NCBI RefSeq assembly: GCF_000518805.1 | Contig: NZ_JAEH01000015.1 | Coordinates: 1 to 64,000 of the forward strand | Origin: Shewanella waksmanii ATCC BAA-643 | GTDB lineage: Bacteria > Pseudomonadota > Gammaproteobacteria > Enterobacterales > Shewanellaceae | Direction of reading: 5' to 3' | DNA: 64,000 nt | Shown: in pieces, positions 8,196-16,902 of the stretch | Layout: every line of letters begins with the position of its first letter | Numbering within the stretch: position 1 is the first letter of the stretch | The notes under the pieces: generated by a model | Told to the model about the DNA's origin: nothing | Databases searched by the model: none | The model's input: the letters and a program-made list of their open reading frames with translations, nothing else | Position numbers and translations under genes: made by a program

Positions 8196-9373
8196 GGTAA
8201 AATCACCTCATCGCCTACAGTGACACCTTCGGTAATCGCCACTTTATCTATTCCTACATCGCCCAAGGTCACCAGCTGTTTAGCTTGGCCCCATAGCTTA
8301 CCGGCGGTATACACATAAGGACGGCCATCGTCGTAATGCACCGCTTCAATTGGCAATAGATTCACTTGATCATCATTGGCGGTATTAATCGCAATTTTCG
8401 CCGTCATACCTGGACGCATTAAATCAGTATCGGGTTTGGCAATGCTGGCCACCGCATCAAACACCACCAGTGGAATATCTTGGTTTTTATGTCTAAAAAC
8501 GGCGCCGAGTTCGACAATCTCACCGTTGAAAACCCGCTCTGGGTTAGCATCTAGACGAATTTTGATTTGCTGGCCCAATTTAACCCGGCGAGCCTCAACT
8601 TCAGGCACCGTCATATTCACTTGCATATGAGACAAATCAGGAATGCTGAGCGCTGCATCCCCCACATAAACCGACTGGCCTTCTTTAATTTTATTTCCCT
8701 GCGGATCATTGCCATAAACCACCATTCCCGCCCGTGGCGCTTTAAGGGTCAGCGAGGCAATACCGCGTTGTAGGTTAGCCACTTCAGCGGCAAATTTTTG
8801 CTCATCACCACTTAACATTGCTTGGCGTTGCTTGGCACTTTTTATTTCTAAATCAATTTGTTGCTCTGTGAGTAGAACCTTGTCTGCAGCAATTTCCGCA
8901 TCGCGTTGATATTTCTGCTTTTCAATCGCAGCAACCGTATCATCGGAGAGGTCAAATTTGCGCTGCGCTTTTTCAAAGTTCATCTTCGCTTCGGCTAAAT
9001 CAAGCCTTAGCTCCTCTAACTTCTTCGCATTGCGTAATTTGGAAGTTTCAATATCTTGTTGGGTCGCAGCCAGCTTGGCCGATCTTACCGACAGGCGCTG
9101 ACTCACCTCAGAGGTATCGAGCCGCGCAACGACATCCCCTTGTTTAACTTCACTGCCCTCAGGCGCAAGATATTTCACTTGATATTGCCATACACGACGC
9201 ATTGCCGGCGGCATCATCGATACCGTATCAGCTGAAACTAACTCTCCGGTCACTTCAATTTGTTGAGCCAATACACCCTGCTCAACTTCGGTCACAGCAT
9301 GACCATTGCAGCCACTTAATGCCATTGAGCCCACCAGCACAGCCAATGATGTCGTTAAACGATTACAAAACAT
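8192..9373 (-). CDS. HlyD-family periplasmic adaptor lipoprotein (second of three)
   Basis: The start is set at ATG 9373, which has a GGAGG site 6 nt upstream, giving 393 residues. The signal peptide has lipobox ALSGC. The protein has the adaptor layout: first lipoyl half with GSEVKQGDVVARLDTSEV (about 70-90), a long alpha-hairpin rich in Gln, Lys and Glu (about 90-205), second lipoyl half LKAPRAGMVVYG, then a beta-barrel with LRPGM-like MRPGMTAKIAI. The protein overlaps the previous adaptor by 11 nt and the next by 4 nt, within the exporter operon. It resembles the first adaptor more than the third. Confidence 0.85.
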   Translation of the reverse strand: MFCNRLTTSLAVLVGSMALSGCNGHAVTEVEQGVLAQQIEVTGELVSADTVSMMPPAMRRVWQYQVKYLAPEGSEVKQGDVVARLDTSEVSQRLSVRSAKLAATQQDIETSKLRNAKKLEELRLDLAEAKMNFEKAQRKFDLSDDTVAAIEKQKYQRDAEIAADKVLLTEQQIDLEIKSAKQRQAMLSGDEQKFAAEVANLQRGIASLTLKAPRAGMVVYGNDPQGNKIKEGQSVYVGDAALSIPDLSHMQVNMTVPEVEARRVKLGQQIKIRLDANPERVFNGEIVELGAVFRHKNQDIPLVVFDAVASIAKPDTDLMRPGMTAKIAINTANDDQVNLLPIEAVHYDDGRPYVYTAGKLWGQAKQLVTLGDVGIDKVAITEGVTVGDEVILP

Positions 9374-10346
9374 TAGCGACCTCCGAGGTATCAACCATGA
9401 CGCTCATACCCGGTATGAGTTTAATATCTAGCGCGTCGGTAAAATCGATTTCGACTTTAAACCATTTACTTTTGCCCCACGCGGGCTGCGCAATGGCTTG
9501 GCGGCCGATATCACTAATCACACCACTAAACTCGCGTTCTGCCTGGGCATCTAAGCGCAGTGTTACCTGCTGTTGTGGTTGGATCTTATCGACATCGACC
9601 TCGTTTACCCACGCTACAACTTCTAGTTCTTCTAATGCTGGAATCATCGCCACTTGGCGGCCAATTTGTACTGTTTCGCCAACGTTAAACTTCTTGTTAG
9701 ACCAAGGGTCACGCGAATACAGCACTGGCCCAGTTATTTCGGCACTGAGTTCAAGTTGCTCGAGGCCATTTAACGCCTGTTGCAGCTCTAACTGTGCTTT
9801 ATGTTTGTCAATCGCGTGTTGCTCGGTGGTGGCGCGCTGACGATCTAAGGTTTCCTCTAATGCTTGTTTTGCCTTGTTGTATTCCGTATTGGCCTGCATT
9901 AAGTTGAACTGATTCTCGGCATACTCTTTGGCCGCAATAAAATCTGCCGGCACCTCTGCATCGAATTGGGCCTTTTCTACCTCTAATCGACGTTGTTTGA
10001 GATCAAGCTGGGCTTGTAATACCGCCGAGCGTAAGTCAATGGCATTGCTTTGCTCTTGGGCTGTTACCCGCAATAAACTGGCTTCAAGTTGCTCAATTTG
10101 ATTGGCAATTTGGCTTTTATCAAATATAATCACAGGTTGGCCTTTCTGGGCAATCTGCCCTTCGGGCAACATCCACTGAATCTGATATCGCCAAGCATCG
10201 CCGGCTTTAGGCACGGTAAAGGTTTGAGATTGTGCAGACGAGATAGCCCCGGTTAGCAATAAAGGCTCAGTGACTGATTGCGCCAGCAACGTGGTTGGCC
10301 AAGAAAGCAATATAACTGCACTAAGTTGAAACCAGCTACGCAGCAT
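9363..10346 (-). CDS. HlyD-family periplasmic adaptor (first of three)
   Basis: The start is placed at ATG 10346 because GAGGTG lies 6 nt upstream; the longer frame begins inside the ATPase gene. The 327-residue product has a cleavable Sec signal ([12 protein letters not shown]) rather than a lipobox. The adaptor pattern is present: [21 protein letters not shown] as the first lipoyl half, a helical hairpin about 80-200, [20 protein letters not shown] as the second half, and [12 protein letters not shown] in the barrel. A soluble first adaptor followed by two lipidated ones is unusual. The three could form mixed hexameric rings or serve different channels. Confidence 0.82.
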   Translation of the reverse strand: MLRSWFQLSAVILLSWPTTLLAQSVTEPLLLTGAISSAQSQTFTVPKAGDAWRYQIQWMLPEGQIAQKGQPVIIFDKSQIANQIEQLEASLLRVTAQEQSNAIDLRSAVLQAQLDLKQRRLEVEKAQFDAEVPADFIAAKEYAENQFNLMQANTEYNKAKQALEETLDRQRATTEQHAIDKHKAQLELQQALNGLEQLELSAEITGPVLYSRDPWSNKKFNVGETVQIGRQVAMIPALEELEVVAWVNEVDVDKIQPQQQVTLRLDAQAEREFSGVISDIGRQAIAQPAWGKSKWFKVEIDFTDALDIKLIPGMSVMVDTSEVANVL

Positions 10347-11025
10347 AAGTATCACCTCGCGTCTCAATCTCGACGATGCCGCCATCACGCATGCGGATCA
10401 CTCGCTGTGCATACGCTGCAACCTCTTCTTCGTGAGTGACCAAAATAATAGTTTGACCCGCTTGATGCAGCTCGGTGAACAGTTGCATGATCTCTACTGA
10501 GGTTTTGCTATCCAATGCCCCTGTGGGTTCATCGGCCAATAAAATTGCCGGTTTATTGATCAATGAACGCGCAATCGCGACACGTTGTCGCTGACCACCC
10601 GACAGTTGATTTGGGCGATGATGTTGACGGCTATGTAACCCCACTCGGTGTAACAGTGATTGTGCATACTCATCAGCACTATCGGGATCCTCGCTGTAGC
10701 GCATTGGCAACAATATATTTTGCAGGGCACTCAAGCGCGGCAGTAAATGAAAACTCTGGAACACGAAGCCAATCTCTTTGTTTCTCACCGCTGACAGTGC
10801 ATCATCATCAAGCTGAGCGACCTCTTGGCCATTGAGCTGATAATGCCCGCTAGTGGGCTTGTCCAGACAACCAATGATATTCATTAATGTCGATTTCCCG
10901 CTACCCGAAGGCCCCATAATCGCGATAAATTCATTGGCATTTATATTAAAATCAACCCCAGTTAGTGCGGCAACAAGGTTCTCGCCCATCTGATAGGTTT
11001 TGGTTAATTGAGAGACACTAATCAT
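10336..11025 (-). CDS. ABC transporter ATPase (MacB/LolD type)
   Basis: A 229-residue nucleotide-binding subunit, starting at ATG 11025 ([14 protein letters not shown]); a frame 27 nt longer is possible. Walker A is GPSGSGKST, the signature is [15 protein letters not shown], Walker B is [12 protein letters not shown] and the H-loop is VTHEEE. The [15 protein letters not shown]-loop region is typical of the MacB/LolD/FtsE group. It heads an operon with three adaptors and one permease, so it presumably powers a tripartite exporter. No outer-membrane channel gene is present, so a shared TolC is the likely partner. The substrate cannot be told from sequence. Confidence 0.9.
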   Translation of the reverse strand: MISVSQLTKTYQMGENLVAALTGVDFNINANEFIAIMGPSGSGKSTLMNIIGCLDKPTSGHYQLNGQEVAQLDDDALSAVRNKEIGFVFQSFHLLPRLSALQNILLPMRYSEDPDSADEYAQSLLHRVGLHSRQHHRPNQLSGGQRQRVAIARSLINKPAILLADEPTGALDSKTSVEIMQLFTELHQAGQTIILVTHEEEVAAYAQRVIRMRDGGIVEIETRGDTYAA

Positions 11026-11284
11026 AATATTTCGCTTAACACTGATACTCATCCTTAAGGCTTCACCGGTGTGGAGAAAAATCCATTTTTCGCATAGAGA
11101 GATGCAAGGTCGTACCGCAAGAGCTCGACCTATTTAATAACAGTCACTTTATTGGTTAACTGCCATTGATATTTGAGAAACTTGGGTTACTAAAGTTCAA
11201 CAACGGATTGAATAAGTCAAGAAAAAAGCGAGTTAAAGAGTATTTTTCATACGAAAAACAGTTTATTACAACAAAGTGGCAACA

Positions 11285-11674
11285 TTAGGCCGTGATCGCA
11301 CCCAGGACACTCAGTGCGGAAATGGTCAAATACAATAGCCAGTGATTGACCTTAATAAAAGGCGTTTTTAGGTCACTGACAAAGCTGATATACAGTTGCC
11401 AGATGGCAAAAATACCGCAAGCCATACCGATAAACAGCACCATGCCAAAACCCTGCATAGAGGCGATGACACCAAAAGCACAGGCGGTCAGTACCGCTGC
11501 ACTGAGCAATAATATCACCGACTGATAATGATAGCTACATTGCAATAAGGTTTTAACCATGGGGTCAAGCTCGCTATTTTTTAATGGCACGAGTACTTGT
11601 TTACGACCAATCGTTAATTGCCATAGCAGCAACAGCGCAGCACAACTTCCTGCTGCAAGAAAATAGATATTCAT
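11285..11674 (-). CDS. Uncharacterised integral membrane protein
   Basis: A 129-residue protein with four hydrophobic segments at about 2-20, 50-70, 75-98 and 108-127, joined by short polar loops. The first loop contains TIGRKQVLVPLKNSELDP. I do not recognise a family. MAPEG-type proteins have a comparable four-helix outline and length, but no diagnostic motif was found. It lies 232 bp upstream of the exporter operon on the same strand; the gap is long enough for a separate promoter. Confidence 0.6.
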   Translation of the reverse strand: MNIYFLAAGSCAALLLLWQLTIGRKQVLVPLKNSELDPMVKTLLQCSYHYQSVILLLSAAVLTACAFGVIASMQGFGMVLFIGMACGIFAIWQLYISFVSDLKTPFIKVNHWLLYLTISALSVLGAITA

Positions 11675-11771
11675 ATCACCCTCAGAATTGCTAGCCAGTG
11701 GCTAACCCAGTTGGTTCACTTTTGCTCATCAAAGCAATAGACCTTACTAGTTGGCCTTTGCTTTCATCATT

Positions 11772-11796
11772 AAAAAACGCGCCGAAGCGCGCTTTT
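11772..11796 (-). terminator. Rho-independent terminator on the minus strand
   Basis: A GC-only stem (CGCGC, CGAA loop, GCGCG) followed on the minus strand by six T residues. It lies directly beside the 264-bp inverted-repeat element, so transcripts from 12077-12499 would have to cross that element before ending here. Confidence 0.6.
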
Positions 11797-12060
11797 ATAC
11801 CAATCAGTATAAACATTTAGTCACTCAGCGAGAGTTTAGCGGTTCTGAGGTAAGGCAACGAGTGAAGAGCATAGTTATTCTACGGTTAAGCTCGTTAACA
11901 CAGCATCAGAATCGCTAAAACTCGCCATTCTGGCGCGTTTTGGCTGCCTACTTCTGCGTTGAATAATTTCACAAGGGAACAACCATGGTTTCAATCATTC
12001 GCCTTGAATTAGTTTGCCCAAAGCGCGCTGAGTAGATCAAATTCTTATACTGATTGGTAT
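11797..12060. repeat. 264-bp MITE-like element with perfect 16-bp terminal inverted repeats
   Basis: The left end ATACCAATCAGTATAA and the right end TTATACTGATTGGTAT are exact reverse complements. Similarity continues a few bases inward (ACATTTAG against the inverted GAATTTGA). The interior has no open frame of note. A short version consisting of just the two ends occurs at 28396-28439. Length, terminal repeats, lack of coding capacity and multiple copies fit a non-autonomous mobile element. No unambiguous target duplication was seen (flanks TTTA and TTAA differ by one base). Confidence 0.75.
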
Positions 12061-12076
12061 TAATCATTCAGTTGAG

Positions 12077-12499
12077 TTACATTGTTGCCATGATCCAATA
12101 ATCGAGTCGTTTTTGTGGTTCGGCTAATAGGCTCTTACAGGGTTCTTTGTATTTCCCCATTAATCGACCTAAGGCTTTGTTATTTGGAAGGCTATCGAGC
12201 TGAGCTTGTTTTTGGCTGGCGAGCAATTTTTCAACGTCCGCTTCTGCTTGATATTGTTTAGCAAGTGTCACCGCCTGCTGTGATGATTGCTTCAGCCGCT
12301 CACCAACTGCCGCCATTTGCGGCGCATTCATGTTAGCGATTGCATCAGACGCAATCTCATAATAGGCCGCACATTCCAATACTTCTTTATTAAATGCCAC
12401 TTCAGCATCTGATGCTTGTTTAGCCTGCACTGCCGTGCTGGACATTACCCACATCGACATCATCGCTGTTGCGAGCATTCTTTTATTCAACGCCATCAT
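12077..12499 (-). CDS. Small exported protein of unknown function
   Basis: The start is placed at ATG 12499, which has AAGGA 6 nt upstream; the longer frame adds 10 residues without support. The 140-residue product has a signal peptide ending near AVQA and a mature part that is mostly helical and Ala/Gln-rich. Cysteines occur in VLECAAYYE and YKEPCKSLL and could form a disulfide. I do not recognise the family. It is transcribed alone, toward the inverted-repeat element. Confidence 0.6.
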   Translation of the reverse strand: MMALNKRMLATAMMSMWVMSSTAVQAKQASDAEVAFNKEVLECAAYYEIASDAIANMNAPQMAAVGERLKQSSQQAVTLAKQYQAEADVEKLLASQKQAQLDSLPNNKALGRLMGKYKEPCKSLLAEPQKRLDYWIMATM

Positions 12500-12583
12500 T
12501 TGTTCCTTGCGTGAGTCCCACATCATCACCTGCTATTAGGTGACAACTGCAGCATTGTTATTATTGATTGCATTCACATATTT

Positions 12584-13048
12584 CTACTTTAGCTGTGACT
12601 GAATATCAAGTACATAGGTAAAAAAGCTTTGTTCTTTAACAAAGCCCAGCTGTTGGTAAAGCGCTTGTGCGGTATGATTGTGCTGATGGGTTTGCAAACT
12701 TAAACTACTGACTTGCTGCGTTTGGGCAAATTCAATGGCCGCTGCCATTAACTGTTTGCCTATCCCTTGCTGCCGAGCGTTTTCAGATACAAATAGGTCA
12801 TTTAAAATTAAAGATCGACTGACACTTACAGACGAAAAACTCCAATAAAGCTGCACAAAGCCTTGTGCTTCACCTGTCTTGCCACGGGCGATAAAAATAA
12901 TTCCGCTGTCGTCGGCTAAGCGCCGAGTAATAAATTCAGTGGCCACCTCTATGTCATCAACTTGCTGATAAAACTGTCGATAGTCATTAAATAACTGGCT
13001 GACCTCTTGATGATCAGCAATGGTGGCACGGTGAATAATCGATGCCAT
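12584..13048 (-). CDS. GNAT-family N-acetyltransferase
   Basis: A 154-residue single-domain acetyltransferase with a strong AAGGAG site. Motif A, which binds acetyl-CoA, is visible as LNDLFVSENARQQGIGKQLM (about 88-107), and motif B as the LQTHQHNHTAQALYQQLGF segment (about 122-140). The N-terminal RATIADHQEVSQLFNDYRQF is typical of amino-acid or small-amine acetylating members. The substrate is not predictable. It is the first of three acetyltransferase genes in tandem, each with its own ribosome site and separated by about 65 bp. Confidence 0.85.
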   Translation of the reverse strand: MASIIHRATIADHQEVSQLFNDYRQFYQQVDDIEVATEFITRRLADDSGIIFIARGKTGEAQGFVQLYWSFSSVSVSRSLILNDLFVSENARQQGIGKQLMAAAIEFAQTQQVSSLSLQTHQHNHTAQALYQQLGFVKEQSFFTYVLDIQSQLK

Positions 13049-13114
13049 TTCAACTCCTTGAAACTTGTCGTGGCCTTCTAGCCTGCGCTGTTAACACAGA
13101 CCCTCAGCGAGGTA

Positions 13115-13708
13115 TTAATCAGCTGTAAGCCGAGCTTTTAACGATTGCTTCACAGCGGGCCATTCGCTATCTATGATGGAATACACCACGGTATCGCGTA
13201 TGGTTCCATCTTTTAAAATACGATGGTTACGCAGCACCCCATCTTGCTTAGCCCCTAGGCGCTCTATCGCTTGTCGCGAACGTTCATTGTGCCAGTGGGT
13301 GCGAAACTCGACAGCTAATACATCAAGCGTCTCAAACGCATACGCTAACATCAGCAATTTAGTTTCCGTGTTTACCCCTGTGCGCTGTGCTGACTTGGCA
13401 TACCATGAATGACCAATCTCTAACCGTCGGTTGGGCTGATCCCAATTGAATATCCGTGTACACCCCACAACGCCGCCTGAGTGCTTATCTCTAACCACAT
13501 AAGCTAGCGCCTCACCCCGGCTCTCTTGAGCCAATGCCAGCTCAACGTACTCTGCCATTTCATCGGGATGGGGTACCGAGGTAAACCACAACGACCAAAG
13601 CTCGCCATCAGTCACTGCAACACTTAGTGCTGGAATATGATCTTTACTCAATGGCTCCAAAACAACATGCTGACCCACTAAGCCTCCAAGCTCAGTCACT
13701 TTATCCAT
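13115..13708 (-). CDS. GNAT-family acetyltransferase, RimJ/RimL-like
   Basis: A 197-residue protein with the layout of the RimJ/RimL group: N-terminal GQHVVLEPLSKDHIPALSVA, then YVVRDKHSGGVVGCTRIF, LEIGHSWYAKSAQRTGVN for CoA binding, and FRTHWHNERSRQAIERLGAK toward the end. This group acetylates protein N-termini or small amines. The sequence VNTETKLLMLAYAFETL is characteristic of the subgroup that includes many uncharacterised small-molecule enzymes. A GGGAGG site precedes the ATG. Confidence 0.85.
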   Translation of the reverse strand: MDKVTELGGLVGQHVVLEPLSKDHIPALSVAVTDGELWSLWFTSVPHPDEMAEYVELALAQESRGEALAYVVRDKHSGGVVGCTRIFNWDQPNRRLEIGHSWYAKSAQRTGVNTETKLLMLAYAFETLDVLAVEFRTHWHNERSRQAIERLGAKQDGVLRNHRILKDGTIRDTVVYSIIDSEWPAVKQSLKARLTAD

Positions 13709-13775
13709 ACATCCTCCCTTTATTGGTTATTATTATTGTTCAGATAACTGCTTATTATTGAGTAAATAGTGATAG

Positions 13776-14279
13776 CTATAAAGCGCGTTGAAACAACATG
13801 ACCTGCTCATCTGGTTGCCAATCTATTAATCCTTGAGATGTAAAACCTAGCTTTTGGAGCACGTTGGCCGACGCTTGGTTACTCGGTGAAATCACGCCAT
13901 AAAGTTGCGCTAGCCCTTGCTGTTTTGCCCATTTTAGTACGGCCATAGCCGCTTCGGTAGCAAAGCCCCGTCCTTCATATTGCGGCAGTAATGCGTAGCC
14001 AATATCAGGGAACGGTAAATGGTCTCGTTTAATCAAACCCGCTTGGCCTAGCCACTCGCCTGTCGCTCTATCTTCAACGGCAAACATGCCAAAACCATGT
14101 TGCTTGTAACTGGCCAAAGTGCCTTGCTCTAGATACTGCTTTGCTTGGCTTTCATCACGAACGCCTCGATCGCCGATGTGAGTAATAAAGCCCTCAGTAT
14201 TGACCAAATTCAATACCTGAGCGGCATCAGCAATTGTAAGTAGCCGTATTCGTAATCGGCTTGTCTCTATCGGTTGCAT
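13776..14279 (-). CDS. GNAT-family acetyltransferase, RimJ/RimL-like
   Basis: The start is set at ATG 14279, with GGGAG 6 nt upstream, giving 167 residues that begin MQPIETSRLRIRLLTIADA, the usual N-terminus of the family; the extra 30 residues of the longest frame do not align. The CoA-binding region is LPFPDIGYALLPQYEGRGFA followed by TEAAMAVLKWAK. The C-terminal PSNQASANVLQKLGF matches motif B. It is distinct in sequence from the two acetyltransferases downstream, so the trio is not a simple triplication. Confidence 0.83.
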   Translation of the reverse strand: MQPIETSRLRIRLLTIADAAQVLNLVNTEGFITHIGDRGVRDESQAKQYLEQGTLASYKQHGFGMFAVEDRATGEWLGQAGLIKRDHLPFPDIGYALLPQYEGRGFATEAAMAVLKWAKQQGLAQLYGVISPSNQASANVLQKLGFTSQGLIDWQPDEQVMLFQRAL

Positions 14280-14405
14280 CAATATCTCCCTATATATCAA
14301 TATACTACTATACGAACAATATTCAGCAGAAGATAGCGACCCTAATTGAAGATTATTAAACTTAGCCACCTACCCATTGCAGCAGCATCAGCTTAAGCAC
14401 AAACT

Positions 14406-14954
14406 TTATAAATAACGCACCACATTATCCCCTTTGCGGCTCGGTTTGCTTGGCGCCTTAACTGCTGGCGTACCTATGTATAAAAAGCCAACAATTTGAT
14501 CTGCATCTGTAAGTTCAAGTCGTTGGTGTAAGTGACGATTAAACGCCAAGCCACCCGTGCGCCAAATCGCACCGAGTCCCAAAGCAAACGCTGCTTGTTG
14601 CATGGCCATTACCGCACAACCAGCTGCAAGCTGTTGCTCCAAAGCCGGAACTTTAGGATGAGCTGTCACCTTTGCAACAATAGTTATTACCATAGGCGCT
14701 CTGAACGGCATTTTGGCACATTTTTCTAGTAGCTCTTCATCGCCACCCTCAGCCTTAGCCGCTGCGACAAAATGATCAGCTAATGTTTGTAACCCTGCTT
14801 GCTGAGCGATAATAAATTCAAAAGGCTGTATGCCTCCGTGATCTGGCACTCTGAGCCCCGCTGCGATAATCGTGTCTAGCTGTGATTCTGTGGGACCAGG
14901 CTGTTGTAAACGTGGAGTTGACTGACGAGTAGTAAGTAATTCAATGGCGTCCAA
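14406..14954 (-). CDS. ydjA: YdjA-type NAD(P)H nitroreductase
   Basis: A 182-residue FMN-dependent nitroreductase that aligns along its whole length with E. coli YdjA (183 residues). The start is a TTG codon with GGAG 8 nt upstream; MDAIELLTTRQSTPRL matches the family N-terminus, so the unusual start is probably right. Other family stretches are RVPDHGGIQPFEF, MPFRAPMVITIVAKV, QQLAAGCAVMAMQQAA and DQIVGFLYIGTP. Such enzymes are homodimers that reduce nitro compounds or quinones; the natural substrate is unknown. Confidence 0.88.
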   Translation of the reverse strand: MDAIELLTTRQSTPRLQQPGPTESQLDTIIAAGLRVPDHGGIQPFEFIIAQQAGLQTLADHFVAAAKAEGGDEELLEKCAKMPFRAPMVITIVAKVTAHPKVPALEQQLAAGCAVMAMQQAAFALGLGAIWRTGGLAFNRHLHQRLELTDADQIVGFLYIGTPAVKAPSKPSRKGDNVVRYL

Positions 14955-15001
14955 TGCATACGCTCCATATAAAAAAGTTAACTAAAAGAATATCAAAGCG
15001 C

Positions 15002-15031
15002 AAAAAAAAATCCTACCAAATTGGTAGGATT
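15002..15031 (-). terminator. Rho-independent terminator of the DoxX gene
   Basis: Perfect 10-bp stem AATCCTACCA / TGGTAGGATT with a 3-nt loop, followed on the minus strand by nine T residues, 28 bp after the DoxX stop. Confidence 0.88.
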
Positions 15032-15059
15032 AATTTCTAAGGTAGTGGCAACTGAACGC

Positions 15060-15656
15060 TTAGTCGTTCAACCTGTTCTTTCGAGCTACCCAATAGTCAA
15101 TGCTGGTGTAACGCCCGCCGCCCATAAACAATAGCGCCAATAACATCACAAAATAAGTGATGGCAAACTCAATGCCATTGTTAAGTACCACAAAGTTGCC
15201 TGAACTAGTGAGCCATTCGTAGTTACCGTTATCTTGCAAAATAGACTTGGCTCTATCTAATTTTTCTGCCGACGCTAGCACTTGATCATTGGCCAACCAC
15301 GAACTGGCATCAGCAATGGCCAACCAACCGTTTTGCCAATGTACTGCAAAGGCCGCAACCAGCATAGTGACCATCAGCGGAATGGAGATAAGTCGCGTCG
15401 CCAAACCGATAATTAACAAGATGCCACCAAAAAACTCGGTACCCGCCGCAAGGGCAACCATCACTTCCGGCATAGGCAATCCCAATCCCCAATCAGGATT
15501 ACCAAACCATGCAGCGGTATCTTCAAAGTGCGACAGCTTGTTATAACCAGCTTGCATCATTACCGGTGCAAGATACAGGCGTAACGCCAATGGTGCTGCA
15601 CCCTCCAAGTGTTTTATGGTATTTAGAAATTGTTGATAATAGTGTGCCAATTGCAT
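15060..15656 (-). CDS. DoxX-family integral membrane protein
   Basis: The start is set at ATG 15656 (AGAGGA 7 nt upstream), giving 198 residues. The longer frame to 15824 overlaps the upstream kinase gene and reads unlike a protein. DoxX features are LALRLYLAPVMMQAGYNKL near the N-terminus, an AGTEFFGGILLIIGLATRL segment, and four hydrophobic helices with a GGGRYTSIDYW end. Insertion of a 50-residue loop (about 110-160) between helices resembles the DoxX proteins found in copper-peptide (Hvf) clusters, but no partner genes of that type are nearby. Function is unknown; family members support redox or respiratory membranes. Confidence 0.8.
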   Translation of the reverse strand: MQLAHYYQQFLNTIKHLEGAAPLALRLYLAPVMMQAGYNKLSHFEDTAAWFGNPDWGLGLPMPEVMVALAAGTEFFGGILLIIGLATRLISIPLMVTMLVAAFAVHWQNGWLAIADASSWLANDQVLASAEKLDRAKSILQDNGNYEWLTSSGNFVVLNNGIEFAITYFVMLLALLFMGGGRYTSIDYWVARKNRLND

Positions 15657-15753
15657 AGAAAATCCTCTTAACTGCTCTTGACAGAATAGACCATGAAAGT
15701 TGATTTTATCTTTCAAATTTTTGAATTTAACGCAATCAATGTCGATATCGATA

Positions 15754-16818
15754 CTATTTTTGTTGAGAAGGTGAGATGTCGATTGCTTTTTCAAGGTAGT
15801 CATCAAACCAAGTGAAATAATCATTAGCTTGGTAAGGGGTCAGCGCCTGAGTCACAGGTTTATTCTCCGCAGCAAGAGATTGTGCCGCCATTAATAGCGC
15901 CCAGGCAGCACTATAAAACCAGTATAAGCTGCTGATACTGGTCATTGCATTAGCGGCATTTGGCTTGAGATTTGATTGCTGAGCAAAGTAGATATCACAT
16001 AGACGTTGTTGCTGCATAGACGATAAGTTATGAGTTTGCAGTATTACCGCCAAATCAAATAACGGATGAGATGCGCAGGCATACTCAAAATCAATGCAAA
16101 ATAGTCGCCCATCAGCATGCAGTAAATTATGTGGCGTTAAATCTCGATGACAAAACTGCGGCCTAATGAGATAACTATCACTTAGTGAGATAGCTTGCCT
16201 GACAACCTGCTCATACTCATTTAAGCGATGCCAACGCCGGCACCAACGCTGTTGTTCACCCAGTGTATCACTGCTTGGTGAGGATGCTTTTAAGGCATCA
16301 TTGGCCAGCGCTAGCTGTTGCAAATAATGCTGCCATTGCCCGGTCAAACCCATGTGGTTAGCAGGCAGGGGTAGACTCTGTAAGCCAAGCAACAAGTCTG
16401 CTAATCGTTGCTCAGCATCTGGACAAAGTGTGTGCTGGGTTGCATCAGCGTGACTTTGAGAAGCGGTCATTTGCTGAGACCAAGGCTTGTCAGTGACAAT
16501 AAACTCGCTTAAATAACATTGTCTATCTTCACTTACGAACAAAATTTTAGGCGCTAATTTTGCTTGGGCGGCCAATTGCCAGCAGTTAAGTTCATGCTCT
16601 CGACTCACAAAACCATCACTGCCTTTGTGATTCAACCGTAATACAAAGGCTTGCTCACCATCTTTAATCAAATAATTTAAGTTACTTAATCCCTCAGATA
16701 AGCGAAACACTTGCGTGTGTTGGCTAAAACGTACACCCATAGTGTGCGTTATCTGTTTTAGGTAAGCGGCCACGGTACTCACGTTGACCGCTATGCCCTG
16801 CACTTCACTGTGGCTCAT
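15754..16818 (-). CDS. Thiamine-kinase-like phosphotransferase (APH fold)
   Basis: A 354-residue member of the aminoglycoside phosphotransferase/choline kinase fold. FRLSEGLSNLNYLI marks the nucleotide loop, FCHRDLTPHNLLH is the catalytic HxDxxxxN loop (about 223-235), and LFCIDFEYACASHPLFDLA holds the metal-binding Asp. The C-terminal 60 residues are an all-helical extension. It is the last gene of an operon that begins with a TPP riboswitch, so phosphorylation of imported thiamine, as done by ThiK, is the likely role. That substrate is inferred from context. The start codon abuts a 42-bp tandem duplication. Confidence 0.8.
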   Translation of the reverse strand: MSHSEVQGIAVNVSTVAAYLKQITHTMGVRFSQHTQVFRLSEGLSNLNYLIKDGEQAFVLRLNHKGSDGFVSREHELNCWQLAAQAKLAPKILFVSEDRQCYLSEFIVTDKPWSQQMTASQSHADATQHTLCPDAEQRLADLLLGLQSLPLPANHMGLTGQWQHYLQQLALANDALKASSPSSDTLGEQQRWCRRWHRLNEYEQVVRQAISLSDSYLIRPQFCHRDLTPHNLLHADGRLFCIDFEYACASHPLFDLAVILQTHNLSSMQQQRLCDIYFAQQSNLKPNAANAMTSISSLYWFYSAAWALLMAAQSLAAENKPVTQALTPYQANDYFTWFDDYLEKAIDISPSQQK

Positions 16819-16902
16819 GGCTGTCTATTTCTCTTTCGCTCATGGCTGTAATTGGCTCAAGGCTGTCCATTTCTCTTTCGCTCATGGCAATCATTAACTC
16901 AA
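16819..16902. repeat. Two tandem 42-bp units between pnuT and the kinase gene
   Basis: Units 16819-16860 and 16861-16902 both start GGCTGTCYATTTCTCTTTCG and differ at about seven positions; a third unit begins (GGCTGTGC) and is cut off inside pnuT. On the minus strand each unit contains an in-frame ATGAGCGAAAGAGAAAT stretch, so the duplication copies the leader of the kinase gene including an AGAG-type ribosome site. The left unit forms the pnuT stop overlap. Confidence 0.85.

Noticed and set aside
15657-15824. N-terminal extension of the DoxX gene
   Set aside because: The extension overlaps the kinase gene, aligns with no DoxX protein, and the internal ATG at 15656 has a better ribosome site.
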